64,000 nt of DNA from Linnemannia hyalina (Eukaryota > Mortierellomycota > Mortierellomycetes > Mortierellales > Mortierellaceae): assembly GCA_019671135.1 (NCBI GenBank), contig JAHRHY010000008.1, positions 868,001-932,000 on the forward strand, in the 5' to 3' direction. The stretch's first letter is position 1; the number at the start of each line of letters is the position of its first letter. The notes beneath the pieces are model-generated. The model made no database searches. It saw only the letters and a list, made by a program, of their open reading frames with translations, and was not told where the DNA came from. A program made the translations under genes and the position numbers. Shown one piece after another: positions 1 through 9,977 of the stretch.

Positions 1-357
1 ACTCTCTTCTATATCTCTTTTCTTCTCTTAATCGTCATTACCATCACTCATCCATTCACCTTACTTTGCTCCCTCTCTTCTTCTCTTCTCTCTTTCTAGT
101 CCTTTAACAATCCTGACGCTTCTACCTTCTCCTTCTCCTCTTCGTTGTAACACACACATTCACGCACCAACACACGCCACCGTGCCTGTCTGTCTGTCTC
201 CACACTCTCCCCTTCTCTTCCTAATAAAAATATCTCTCTCTCCTCTTCTTTCTTCTCTTTCATCCTCACTTTCTCTCTTGACCTTGCATCCTTCTTTCCC
301 TCTCTCCCAGCTCCATAACCCTCTCCAACCAACAACAGCAACAGTACCACCAACAAT
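1..357 (+). promoter_or_regulatory. Pyrimidine-rich leader/promoter of the 358-1365 gene
   Basis: This stretch is almost entirely C/T on the + strand, with runs of TCTC and CTTC, and it ends in a CAA-rich patch (about 325-357) just before the ATG at 358. This CT-rich then CA-rich pattern recurs before other fungal ATGs in this window and is typical of a core promoter and 5' leader. No TATA box is obvious. The short reading frames on both strands here are low-complexity shadows. Confidence 0.5.
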
Positions 358-1365
358 ATGCAGGCTTTGACACCCCTCCTCTTTTCAATGCTGTTCCATC
401 GATTCAGCACAAAAAACACGGCCGATATGAGTCCAGACGCTGAAGGGAACTATCCGATCGAATCGTTGCTTGGAGGTCGTAACAGCACCAGCAACAGTAG
501 CTACCGCAACAGCACCTCCAGTGAGCTTCTCGCCGCCTCCTTTTCCTTCGGGGAGGGCTATCCTGTCGACAACAACCATAACAACAACCGCTCGGCCAAA
601 GCCCGTCGCCACCACAGCACAGGAACCCTTCTTGATTCAGCTCAGTCTTCTTCCTCCTCAACAAACCCAATGAACAACAACATCCGCCGCAACAACACTG
701 TGCCACAAGTCCGTCGGGCCAGCCGCCCAGAGCGCCTGTCGATTGATCATGCAGCCTTTATTGCAACGTACCCCTCATTGGACGGACTAGGGGATATGGG
801 ATATCGCAGCAGCAGCAGCATGGACTACTATCGCAACAACAACAACACTGCCGACACCGCCAACAACAGCTCGCCATCACCACGCAGGAAAGCTTCGTCT
901 TCAAAGCTGCGCAAGCAACAGTCGCAGGAGAGCCTCCCCGCTTCCCGCACCTCAACCTCGTCTATTGCCTCCATGGTTTCGGATGCTTCCTCTTCGACGT
1001 CTTGTTCATCCTCGGCTTCCTCGGTCCACGAACCCTTGACACCCACAAAGTCTTCCAATTACCACAGCATTGATGGCATTGATGCAGTCTCATCTACCAA
1101 GAAGTCCAGCAAGAGGGCTTCCATGCCTGTGTCTATTGTCCGTTCGAACAACAAGAACACCCTGATCAACATCGAGAGCATTGCTGCCGACGATGAACAA
1201 GAAGAGGAGAACCGTGTCAAGTCGTTGGCCGTGTGCCAATCCCCCCAATCCGACAATTTCTTTTCCACGGAAGAGGGTTTCGCCGGATCTGCTGCCAACA
1301 ACTCCACTGCATCCAGTGAGGGAGTCGTCAAGGCCCGTGGCCAGCGTCAATTGATCGCTCACTAA
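358..1365 (+). CDS. Ser/Asn-rich low-complexity protein, unknown function
   Basis: This is an intronless 335-residue frame with no domain I recognise. The protein is dominated by Ser, Asn and Thr, with homopolymer-like patches such as SSSSST, NNNN and a Ser-rich block around residues 200-230. Scattered basic patches (KARRHH, RRKASSS, KKSSKRAS) resemble kinase-target sites, and there is an acidic patch DDEQEEEN near residue 280. No signal peptide is convincing, although residues 5-15 are hydrophobic. An alternative start is the Met at about residue 24 (MSPDAEGNYP), which would drop that hydrophobic stretch. Codon use is ordered and third positions favour C, so I believe it is expressed. The composition suggests a disordered regulatory or scaffold protein, but that is inference only. 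Confidence 0.6.
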   Translation: MQALTPLLFSMLFHRFSTKNTADMSPDAEGNYPIESLLGGRNSTSNSSYRNSTSSELLAASFSFGEGYPVDNNHNNNRSAKARRHHSTGTLLDSAQSSSSSTNPMNNNIRRNNTVPQVRRASRPERLSIDHAAFIATYPSLDGLGDMGYRSSSSMDYYRNNNNTADTANNSSPSPRRKASSSKLRKQQSQESLPASRTSTSSIASMVSDASSSTSCSSSASSVHEPLTPTKSSNYHSIDGIDAVSSTKKSSKRASMPVSIVRSNNKNTLINIESIAADDEQEEENRVKSLAVCQSPQSDNFFSTEEGFAGSAANNSTASSEGVVKARGQRQLIAH

Positions 1366-2452
1366 GTGACGACTGTGCAATCTTATCCCTCCCAACACTC
1401 CCCTCCTTCTTTCAACAACAACCAACACTCTCTTCTCTCTCATAACTCGGCCGTTTGCTGCCTATACTCGATACAACAAGAATCTAGAACTCGGAGGATT
1501 CCTTACAGGAGACAGAGAGTGCTGGACACTTCTCATCATTCCGTCCACTAATCAATACCCTCGGCACCCAGCTCAGCCCAGGACTCTATATTGCGTTTCG
1601 CGGTATTTTTGTCTGTCCACACATACACAGCAACACCAGTCTGGACCCCTCCCCTCTCTCCCCTCTGTCTCCTGTTGGCTCGTGGACGATAATCGACATT
1701 TGTCTGGGACGATGGGGTCCCTTCCCTTCTTTCTAGTCCCCTTACACTTCTGGGCTTCCTAGCCTCCCTTCCTTTTTCCCTCTTTGCAAGACGTAATGCG
1801 AGTCTCGGCAACGAGCAAGGATATGAGTTTGAGGGGAAAAGGGCGGATTTCGAGGCAATTGGCAATTAGCTATTGTCATCTTACACACTCTCCCTTCTCA
1901 CTTTTATTTTCCTGTCATCCCTTCATTTTCGTTCATTCTCCCCTCTTTTTTTTCTTCTTGTTCTCCTTCTAATTGTACCATAAAAATACCCTTTACAAGA
2001 ACTCTCCTCGTTTGTCTACCCTTATTTGACCCCGACGGCGTTGTTCTCGAGCTTGTGGAAATACGAGTGAAGTGGAGGTATGATGTGCTTTTCGCGCGCT
2101 TCTATTTTTTCCTTTTCCCCGCTGGCGGCAAATTATCCTCTTTTTTTTTTTCTTTCCTTGAGGCCTTGTGTTCATCATTGGTCTTCCTTGTACTTTTAAT
2201 GCCCTTCGTTCACCTGCCTTCGTAATTTTACACACATATATATCCATTTCCACATGGTGAAACCAATAAACATAAACACCCAAAACAAATAACCACACAC
2301 AGCAAGAAAAAAAAAATCAAAAATCATCAACGCCATGCATGGGACCCATCGAGGAGGCCATTGTGAAATGAAATCGAGAAAAAGGATACGAAAAGGAGAG
2401 TTGTGATGAGGAGGGAGGAAAGAGGAATGAGTGCTTCTCAGTGAGCAAGTGT

Positions 2453-2485
<33 letters not shown>

Positions 2486-3286
2486 GCTGAGCTCACGAAC
2501 GTATTGGATGGAATGGTATGGGTTGGACAGAAATAGATCCCATCCCCGCATTCTTGATGTGCTCCGTTTGTTGTGTTTGAGGAAGAGGCCATCGGGTCCG
2601 TCGTTTCGGATAGGATTGGTGAGATAGGAGGGGGGTGGTGGTGTCTTTAGATGGGACAAGCCTTAACAATGTAGGATGAAGGGGGGGCGGCAGGCCACGC
2701 TAGTTATGCGGTGATTAAAGTTTTAGTGGAATATATTTTGCCACCAAAAAGTAATATGTTCGCCTGGTCTCTTATCTCAACAGAGCCGACATGGAGAGTC
2801 TTGTGTGACAAACAAACAGTAGATCCTTTGTTTACAAGCCTAGATCCTCGAGCAAAAGAGTGTGAAGATGGATCGTGTCCCCCAGTGCGAGGATAATTGG
2901 GCGCAGCTTTACGGAGGATATGAATAGCATACATCTATCATGGTTCAGATGTAGGGTCGGTATCCACACGCGGATGTATTGTATTTTCGATGGATGAGCT
3001 AGGGGTGGGGTCAGAGGGGTTACTGCTGACCATTGTGTGGTAATGCAACATACTACTTCGCCTATCGTTCCTTTCTCATAAAAAGGAACGCGAACAGTGG
3101 GCAGAGGGATATCCATTGTGTGTTTTTTTCTTCCTTCAGCTCCGCTGTCTCCATCGTCCGTATCCTGCTACTTTCCTCGCCAACATTCACCTTTTCACTT
3201 CCCTTCCACACCGCACCTTCGCAACACAAACTACTCCATAGTCTATCTCCCTGGGTGTTCCTCATACGATAGAAACGGCGGTAGAG
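1366..3286. other. Intergenic region with T30 tract
   Basis: No gene is supported in this 1.9 kb. It contains the 3' end of the upstream gene, CT-rich stretches, a T30 homopolymer at 2455-2484, and the presumed promoter of the gene starting at 3287. Short frames on both strands have no recognisable protein character. Confidence 0.5.
2455..2484 (+). repeat. Poly-T tract (T30)
   Basis: Thirty consecutive T residues lie in intergenic DNA. This could be an unstable homopolymer or the relic of a poly-A tail in reverse orientation. No flanking retrosequence was recognised. Confidence 0.9.
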
Positions 3287-5635
3287 ATGTTGTCTTCGTC
3301 GTCCACCACCTCGAGCGACGAGAGACGATTTAGCAGCAGTGGCACCAGTAGCAATACTTACTCGACTATGATGACCCAGCAACTCACCCCTCGGACTATG
3401 ACAATTACCACTACTACCACAACAACTACCACTACCACTGGCATCGCACCAATCATACCAGCCAACAACTACGATCTTCGCCTTACACACCAGAAAATGG
3501 GGACGGATCCAGACGTCGCCGATGAAGAAGAAGAGGAGGAGATGCTCCGACTGGAGTTTCTCCGGTTTGTTGAGGATGATGATGCTGTACAGATATCCAC
3601 ACAATTGAGTCTGGCTTATTCTATCCAGTCTTCCCCCGATCGTTCCTTATCTTCTCTGGTGACTGACGATCACGCCGTTGGTACCCCATTCGAGTTGCAG
3701 TCGGATGAGAGAAGTGAGAGTGAGAGTGAGAATGTGGGGGAGGATGATGGCGGAGGTGAAAGGTGTCTCGGCGAGAGGCCGGAGCGCATTGTTCACTTCC
3801 AGAGGAGGATTGACGACGATGACGAACAAGTAGAAGGTAGTGGAAGAGGAGAGACGTTAGGAGGACTCGCGCCAGCGACAGAGGTTGTTGGCATACAGAT
3901 GAAGGGCCCGGCCGCACAGCTAGATTGCATCTTCGACTACCCAGATCCCAGAGCATCCAACAGCAACGACGACCAAATTGATCATGGAGATATTATTACA
4001 CCCCATGTACCGTTCCTGCCTATATACTCACCAATAACTCTTCGACCGCAACGACTCTGTAAAGTCCCCGTTGTCAGTGAATATATCGACCCCTATTGTC
4101 CTCCTACACCACTACCAACACGACCACCATTGTTACCACCAACATCACCGCCATCATCGGTAGCATCGGCATCATCATCTTCCAACAATCCATCCACTGC
4201 AGCTGCAACGCTAGTGCCAGTAAAAACGGACGATGTGAATGTGATGGTGGCACATGATCACAACCCGAGGCAGGAGGATGGGGAGGAGAGTCAAGATAAG
4301 ACCGACGGCATTGCCCAGGAGGTGTCTCCATTCCATCCACTCGATCGGCCTCCTTCCCCTCCTCCGCAACAGCAGCAGCAACAGCAGCAGTCAGACAGGA
4401 TCCGATGGCGATTGAGCACCAACTACCCACCCACCCGCCGCAGAGGCGAACGGAGAGCCGTTACTGCTTCTGGTATCCTCGCCACTTCCGCCAGTGGCGC
4501 CACCAATTCCATCTTTGGAGACACTACCGATTCAACCTCGCTCCGATCCTCGATGATAGCACCAACAACTTTTGTGATGGTTGATATAGACGGGAACCAG
4601 ATCCTGACAGACCCTTATACCTCTTCCGTAACACCCCCACTCCCGAGCCCCCTCTCGGCTGCTATCATGGGAGGGGGAGGTGGAAGTTCAAGTGAGGGTG
4701 GGAAGGCTTTGCCGGCGCCTGTTCCGTTACGGTTCGCCAATGCCATCCCAAGATACCATTTCACTGGCAACAGCAACAGCAGCAGTAGTGGCAGCTCAAG
4801 CAACGGCGTCGTTAGTCAAACAGCAGACCCGCATGTGGCGGCGCATATCGCAGAAGCACTACAGATGTACGGGATCCCGAGTCTGCACCAACCCACCACC
4901 GTCCACCCCTTCCAACGGTACTCCATGATCCCCTCGACACCAAGCCGGTCCACTTCTTTGGGAACCTCCACAACAGGCGGTGGTGGATATGAACCGCCTA
5001 GGGGGTCGACTTTTCCGAGGTTGATGCATCGATCACCTTCTAGAGGCAGTAGGAACACAAGGAGTAGCAGTCCGTCGCGCGTTGCACGTGTCTGGGCGGC
5101 ATTGACCAGACGAGGCGTCTCTTCCACCACCAACACTACCATGACCACGAATACGACCATTGGTAGTTCAAGGGCAACTACTATGGTAGCGTCCTCAACG
5201 ACCCATTCTCGATTGAGTCAACTGGCACAACCATCGTCGTCACCGTCGGCGTCGTCGACTACGCTACAGTACGAACAGCTGCCATTTGTGCAACAGCCTC
5301 GTCGACCTACAATCGTGCTCCCGTCACCGTTGACAAGGGTATCTGTCGTCTTGGGATCAGGATCGACTGCCGGTTCATCTGTCGCTGCTGTTTCTTCCTC
5401 GGTCACTGGCGGCTGTGGTAACTTCGATGGTGGTGGAAATGATGGCGACGGCAATGAGGATGGCGCTGATGATGGTGACGGGGAAGGCAATCACGATGGC
5501 GCTGGCGAGCAGCAACAACAACTTCAGACACGATCGATGCTGCAAAATGCAAACCCCGAAGATAAGGATCAAGCTGCAGCAGGAGAGCCATCGGCGTTCC
5601 AGGCGTTCCTCAAAGTCCTCATGTGTGGATGCTGA
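3287..5635 (+). CDS. Large low-complexity protein with C-terminal Cys-Gly-Cys
   Basis: This is a single open frame of 782 residues without a visible intron and without a domain I can name. It begins with a Ser/Thr-rich segment that includes a long Thr run (about residues 40-52). An acidic patch (EEEEEEML) follows at about residues 80-88. Next come Pro-rich segments (LPTRPPLLPP), a poly-Gln run near residue 365 encoded by CAG/CAA at 4368-4391, and a basic Ser/Arg segment (RSPSRGSRNTRSSSPSR) near residues 580-600. A Gly/Asp/Asn-rich stretch follows at about 710-745. The last twelve residues are hydrophobic and end in CGC, which has the form of a CXC prenylation signal. The steady frame over 2.3 kb argues for a real, mostly disordered protein. 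Function is unknown. Confidence 0.6.
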   Translation: MLSSSSTTSSDERRFSSSGTSSNTYSTMMTQQLTPRTMTITTTTTTTTTTTGIAPIIPANNYDLRLTHQKMGTDPDVADEEEEEEMLRLEFLRFVEDDDAVQISTQLSLAYSIQSSPDRSLSSLVTDDHAVGTPFELQSDERSESESENVGEDDGGGERCLGERPERIVHFQRRIDDDDEQVEGSGRGETLGGLAPATEVVGIQMKGPAAQLDCIFDYPDPRASNSNDDQIDHGDIITPHVPFLPIYSPITLRPQRLCKVPVVSEYIDPYCPPTPLPTRPPLLPPTSPPSSVASASSSSNNPSTAAATLVPVKTDDVNVMVAHDHNPRQEDGEESQDKTDGIAQEVSPFHPLDRPPSPPPQQQQQQQQSDRIRWRLSTNYPPTRRRGERRAVTASGILATSASGATNSIFGDTTDSTSLRSSMIAPTTFVMVDIDGNQILTDPYTSSVTPPLPSPLSAAIMGGGGGSSSEGGKALPAPVPLRFANAIPRYHFTGNSNSSSSGSSSNGVVSQTADPHVAAHIAEALQMYGIPSLHQPTTVHPFQRYSMIPSTPSRSTSLGTSTTGGGGYEPPRGSTFPRLMHRSPSRGSRNTRSSSPSRVARVWAALTRRGVSSTTNTTMTTNTTIGSSRATTMVASSTTHSRLSQLAQPSSSPSASSTTLQYEQLPFVQQPRRPTIVLPSPLTRVSVVLGSGSTAGSSVAAVSSSVTGGCGNFDGGGNDGDGNEDGADDGDGEGNHDGAGEQQQQLQTRSMLQNANPEDKDQAAAGEPSAFQAFLKVLMCGC

Positions 5636-5700
5636 GAGAGGTGATTCGTAGAAGTGGAAGGAAGACCGTGAGATGATTGAGAGGATTGGTGGAAGAGTTT

Positions 5701-5744
<44 letters not shown>

Positions 5745-6969
5745 GATACTATTTTCCGGACGCCCAGAGAGCAGGACAATTTGGGGTGAGGGAAGAGAAA
5801 GGCGAGCTGGAGCAGGAAGTGAAGGGAAGAGAACAATTATTTTTTTTAGGATGTTGGTTGCGTTGTCATAAAAATAATCAAATTTCTGTGAGCGAACGGT
5901 GAGAATGAGAGCAGCGAGAGGGAGGAGAGATTAATGTTATGTGTTTATTATGTGATGAGAGTGTGGAGCAAGCGTGTTTGGTTATGGATGGTGATACGAG
6001 TGGGAAGAGATGGAAGCAAGTGCATGGGTGGGCGCATGGATATTCTGCCATGCTATGTTGTACTTGTTCTCCCGCATGAAGAAGATGGCGAAGAATGCCG
6101 AGACCCACTGGTAGGTACGAGTTCGGAAGATTTGTTCTTTTCGTCTCAGGTGTTTGTTGTCCTTCACGAGGAAGTAATTCCTTGTTTTGTGCTAGATTGA
6201 TTGTGTGCCATTATGCGGGTGAATGTCGTCGAAGATAAAGGCGAGAAGGAAGAATGAAGAGGGAGAAAAGGGAGCAATTGTTTTCAGATTCATTGATCGC
6301 TTTGTTGTCGTTAATGTGTGTTTTGATTACCCATGCATGTAATGTCTTAGCCCATGCCTATCCAATCCCCATACCCTATTTCTATTCTATTCTTGATTGG
6401 CGAGTGATTTAACTTTCTTTGTCTGATGCTGTTGTCTGTGCCTGAATTTGATCCTTGTTCCTTTGAACCAACCAAGTGGAGAGGAGAGAAGAGTCCAGAC
6501 AAAGTGCAAGGACAAATGATTTGCGCCCGTTTGTTTGTTGCGTATGGTTATCCTGCTTTGTGTTGTTTCTGGCTCATTTCTTCTATCTCTGTCCGTTGGT
6601 TACGTCGAGGAGGGAGAGGGAAGAAGGAGAGGAGAGAGACAAAGACGGACTTCTTTTTTCCTTTTTTTTTTTTTTGCTCGCCTCATCTCTTTCATCTTTT
6701 ATTTTCTTCTTCTCATCTTCATCCCTCGCCTCTCCCTTCATTCCACACCCATCCTCCTCCCTTCCTTCCCCACTCTCGCTCTCATACCCAGTGGTTGTAC
6801 ATACTTTTTCTTTCTTTTTTCTATTCTTCCACAGTTACACCAACTTCACCCCTTCCTTTACTTTTAACGACCACCTTTCTTCAATTCCCCGCATACCCCC
6901 TCCTTCAACCCTTCCTACCTCCATCCTTCTCCCACAAACCAACCCAAAAAAAAGCAGCGCCCCACAAGA
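5636..6969. other. Intergenic: 3' region of the 782-aa gene and NOX promoter
   Basis: This contains a (GA)n microsatellite (5707-5742) just after the upstream stop codon. Towards the right there is a strongly pyrimidine-rich leader (about 6650-6960) that runs into the NOX start codon. Long open frames across 6426-7259 are CT-repeat artefacts out of frame with the NOX protein. No other gene is supported. Confidence 0.5.
5707..5742 (+). repeat. (GA)n dinucleotide microsatellite
   Basis: About 18 uninterrupted AG units lie 70 bp past the stop codon of the 782-residue gene, probably in its 3' untranslated region. Confidence 0.9.
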
Positions 6970-8646
6970 ATGTTCACAAGAATGTTCAAAGGTCTAGAGA
7001 CGTGGACGACCCGTCGGTACCTCTTCTTCATAACCTGGTTCATCCTCCACGTCGTCCTCTTCATCTTTGGCGTCCTCCGTGTCAAGAACGACAAGAACCT
7101 CATCAACCTCAACGGACCCCTCAACTACTCCCTCTGGATCGCCCGTGGAGGCGGTATCTGTCTCATTTGGGATTGCTCCATCATCCTCCTCCCCGTCTGT
7201 CGAAACATCCTCCGTATTCTCCGAGTCTCCTTCCTCAACAAGTTGATCCCTATCGATGAGAATATCTGGTTCCACAAGATTACAGCTTATTCAATCCTTG
7301 TCTGTACGGCCATTCATGCGGTCGGCCATTACGTTAACATCTTCAAGATGAACAAGTTGTATATGGCTGGCGTCCCCGGGTTCACGATGAGTGGTGGGGA
7401 GTTGTTGTACAAGAGTCCGGCCGGTGTTACTGGACATATTATGCTGTTGTGTATGGTCCTGATGTACACGACCGCCAAGCAGACTCAGAGGAACAAGTCG
7501 TTCGAGGCGTTCTGGTATACTCACCATCTGGCGTTCGTCATGCTCGGATCCTTGATGTTCCATGGAATCGGATGTATTGTCAAGGACCAGGACGGCGTCT
7601 GCAGAGGATACAAGTCCTACCAGTACTTGCTCATCGGATACATCCTCTACATCATCGAGCGCGGTATCCGAGCCTACCGTGCCCGCTTGGAGACCCGACT
7701 CGTCAAGGCCATTCAGCACCCTGCGGGAGTCATCGAGTTGCAGATCCAGAAGCCCTCGTTCAAGTACAAGCCTGGCCAGTATATGTTTATCAACATCCCG
7801 GATCTGTCAGAGTACCAGTGGCATCCTTTTACGATCACGTCGTCGCCCTTTGAGGATTATGTCTCGGTTCATATTCGACAGGCAGGAGACTGGACTCGGG
7901 AGCTTGGAACCAGGATGGGAATCGAGAAGGAGGGTCGTGGAGGGGACAGTGGTCGTGGAGGCCAGGGTGCCGGAGGACCCAAGAAAGCCGAGAAGACTAC
8001 AGAGTTGATCGACGACCGCGGAAAGGAGATCCACGTCCGCGCAGGATTCAGTATGCCCCAGGTCAAGATCGACGGGCCCTTCGGCGCCCCCACAGAAGAC
8101 GTCTTTGACCACGAGATCGTCGTCCTCGTCGGGTCCGGAATCGGTGTTACTCCCTTTGCCAGTATCCTCCGTGACATTTGGTACCGCTCTAACAACAACA
8201 TGTCACTCAAGACCAAACGGATCGAATTCTACTGGGTCTGCCGTGACCTCGCCTCGCTCAAATGGTTCCAGTCCCTTCTCGCCACCATCGAAGGATCAAT
8301 GCCTCACGTCCAGCTCAAGATCCACATCTACTGCACCGCCGTCATGAAACCCGACCAACACCACAACATTGCCCTCCACATGAACGAGGATGTCTTTGGA
8401 GGGGACACCATTACGGGATTGAGGGCGCTCACCAACTTTGGACGTCCAAACTTTGGAGCCATCTTCTCGGAGCTGAGACAGGGGATTACAAATGGGACGT
8501 ATATGCCGGGCGCGACACAGGAGTTGATGGTCGATGTGGCCGTCTTCTTTTGTGGGCCTGGAGCTATGGCCAAGTCTTTGAGGAAGGAGTCGAGGTTGCA
8601 GAGCAAGAACGGTGTCAAGTTCTCCTTCCGCAAGGAACACTTCTAG
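6970..8646 (+). CDS. NADPH oxidase catalytic subunit (NoxA/gp91phox-like)
   Basis: This membrane flavocytochrome passes electrons from cytosolic NADPH through FAD and two hemes to oxygen, making superoxide. In fungi such enzymes act in hyphal differentiation and polarity. The 558-residue length fits the fungal NoxA/NoxB class without EF hands. Six hydrophobic segments occupy residues about 15-230. The heme-ligand pairs expected for the family are visible as His102/His116 and His185/His198, each with family spacing. FAD binding is marked by HPFTIT (285-290), and NADPH binding by GPFGAP (369-374), GSGIGVTPF (388-396) and a C-terminal FFCGPG. The final Phe is also typical. A Gly-rich basic insert at about 317-345 sits between the FAD and NADPH motifs. 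The gene is intronless here, unlike most neighbours. The start fits the family N-terminus and follows a long CT-rich leader. Confidence 0.95.
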   Translation: MFTRMFKGLETWTTRRYLFFITWFILHVVLFIFGVLRVKNDKNLINLNGPLNYSLWIARGGGICLIWDCSIILLPVCRNILRILRVSFLNKLIPIDENIWFHKITAYSILVCTAIHAVGHYVNIFKMNKLYMAGVPGFTMSGGELLYKSPAGVTGHIMLLCMVLMYTTAKQTQRNKSFEAFWYTHHLAFVMLGSLMFHGIGCIVKDQDGVCRGYKSYQYLLIGYILYIIERGIRAYRARLETRLVKAIQHPAGVIELQIQKPSFKYKPGQYMFINIPDLSEYQWHPFTITSSPFEDYVSVHIRQAGDWTRELGTRMGIEKEGRGGDSGRGGQGAGGPKKAEKTTELIDDRGKEIHVRAGFSMPQVKIDGPFGAPTEDVFDHEIVVLVGSGIGVTPFASILRDIWYRSNNNMSLKTKRIEFYWVCRDLASLKWFQSLLATIEGSMPHVQLKIHIYCTAVMKPDQHHNIALHMNEDVFGGDTITGLRALTNFGRPNFGAIFSELRQGITNGTYMPGATQELMVDVAVFFCGPGAMAKSLRKESRLQSKNGVKFSFRKEHF

Positions 8647-9977
8647 TTCTTCTCATAGCCCACACTCGTACACTCCAAAAAACACACCCTTTATCTTCAT
8701 TTTCTTTCTACATATTCTCTCAAGTAAAACCCAACACACCTGTACCAACACAAAGCAACAATAACTCAAATGAACAGGCGATTGAACAGAGCAGGTGAAC
8801 AGGGTTACTTCTGTTCGAACATGTGGATAAATACTTTCAGCGATTATGAATTGTGTTTGTTGTATTGGGATGTGATGACTCTAGTAGATATGTAGTGTAA
8901 AGTGGAGAAAAGAAAGAAGAAAACGGCAAAAAAGAAATGTTCTTCTTTACAACAAGAACTTCCAGAGGAGACCACCGGCAACAACAGCCAAGGCAACAAG
9001 GTATGTGCGGCTGCATTTTTAGTCATCGGCAACCAGGAGGCGATGTAAAAAACGATAGTAAAAAAAACGGTAGTAAAAAAAAACGGTAGGAAGACGGCCG
9101 ACCCGCGGGTTATGTGAGACGATACGGAAATAGTGGCGTGATTCAAAATTCGTCAGATTGGAATCGGATGAGCGCGGTATGATAAAATGTATGATACATT
9201 GCCCGATATGAATGCGAGTGCGAAGCAGAAAAAAGAATTAAAAGAAAAGGAGGGATTGTGGTCAGTAAAGTGGAAATAGCACAGCTTAAAGACGCTGCAG
9301 TTTAAAGGCGGCAACCATGTTAGAGGTAGTAATGATGATAGAGGCGGAAGAGGAGGAAGAAGTGGTGGTGGTGGGGATGAGGATTCCCGCTGACAAACGC
9401 CAATCGATTCCATTTTGAGCCCAGGTGTCCCTCGTCTTCACGCGCGCTACCCCACGTTTTGGTCCTGAAAAACATCCCTGCACAGATCGATTGCTACTCC
9501 TTTTTCCCTGTTGTGCTCGTTCGCCTTTTGTTCTATCACTCTCCTCCAACTGGCGGACAATGGGTAATATGCTTATCGTCTTTATGATCTGTGCGCGGGT
9601 TAGCGACCATTCATATCTTTAGGTCATCTCCAAAAATAAAATGCAAAAGTCTACGGTTATCAAAAAATTGGTGGGAGGAGGGGGATGACCGATTGTGCAA
9701 GGTTCGGCCCGTTGATGCAAGAAGAAGGAGTATGATAGGGGTATTGAAGGGGATGGATGGATGGTGATGATGTAGGGCTGTAACTGCGAGTGATGTTGTC
9801 GATGTGTCGAAAACTGTTGATTGTTCTTTCTTTGCATTCGCCGTATCCGGATCGCCTCTACCGCTTCTACTCTCACTCCACACACCCACTCTCTCTCTAT
9901 GCGCCTCAATCCTCTCCCATCCATTATTCTTGCAGGTCCGGTTGTATATGATGTAGGTGGGTGGGGTTGGGGTGTCT
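8647..9977. other. Intergenic between NOX and cytochrome b5
   Basis: These are converging 3' regions of the NOX gene (+) and the cytochrome b5 gene (-). I see A/T-rich tracts, including repeats of the form AAAAAACGGTAG near 9060-9090, and no protein-coding pattern. The short frames on both strands do not resemble proteins. Confidence 0.5.

Noticed and set aside
2455..2484. T30 tract as evidence of a retrotransposon insertion
   Set aside because: No flanking target-site duplication or element-like sequence was recognised. Similar tracts occur at several unrelated places in the window.
3062..3604. Minus-strand 180-residue frame
   Set aside because: It overlaps the start of the + strand 782-residue gene, is rich in Cys/Gly/Ser from repeat composition, and has no domain pattern.
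6426..7259. Long + frames through the C/T-rich NOX leader
   Set aside because: Ser/Phe/Leu/Pro-rich low-complexity translation of a pyrimidine tract, out of frame with the conserved NOX protein that starts at 6970.
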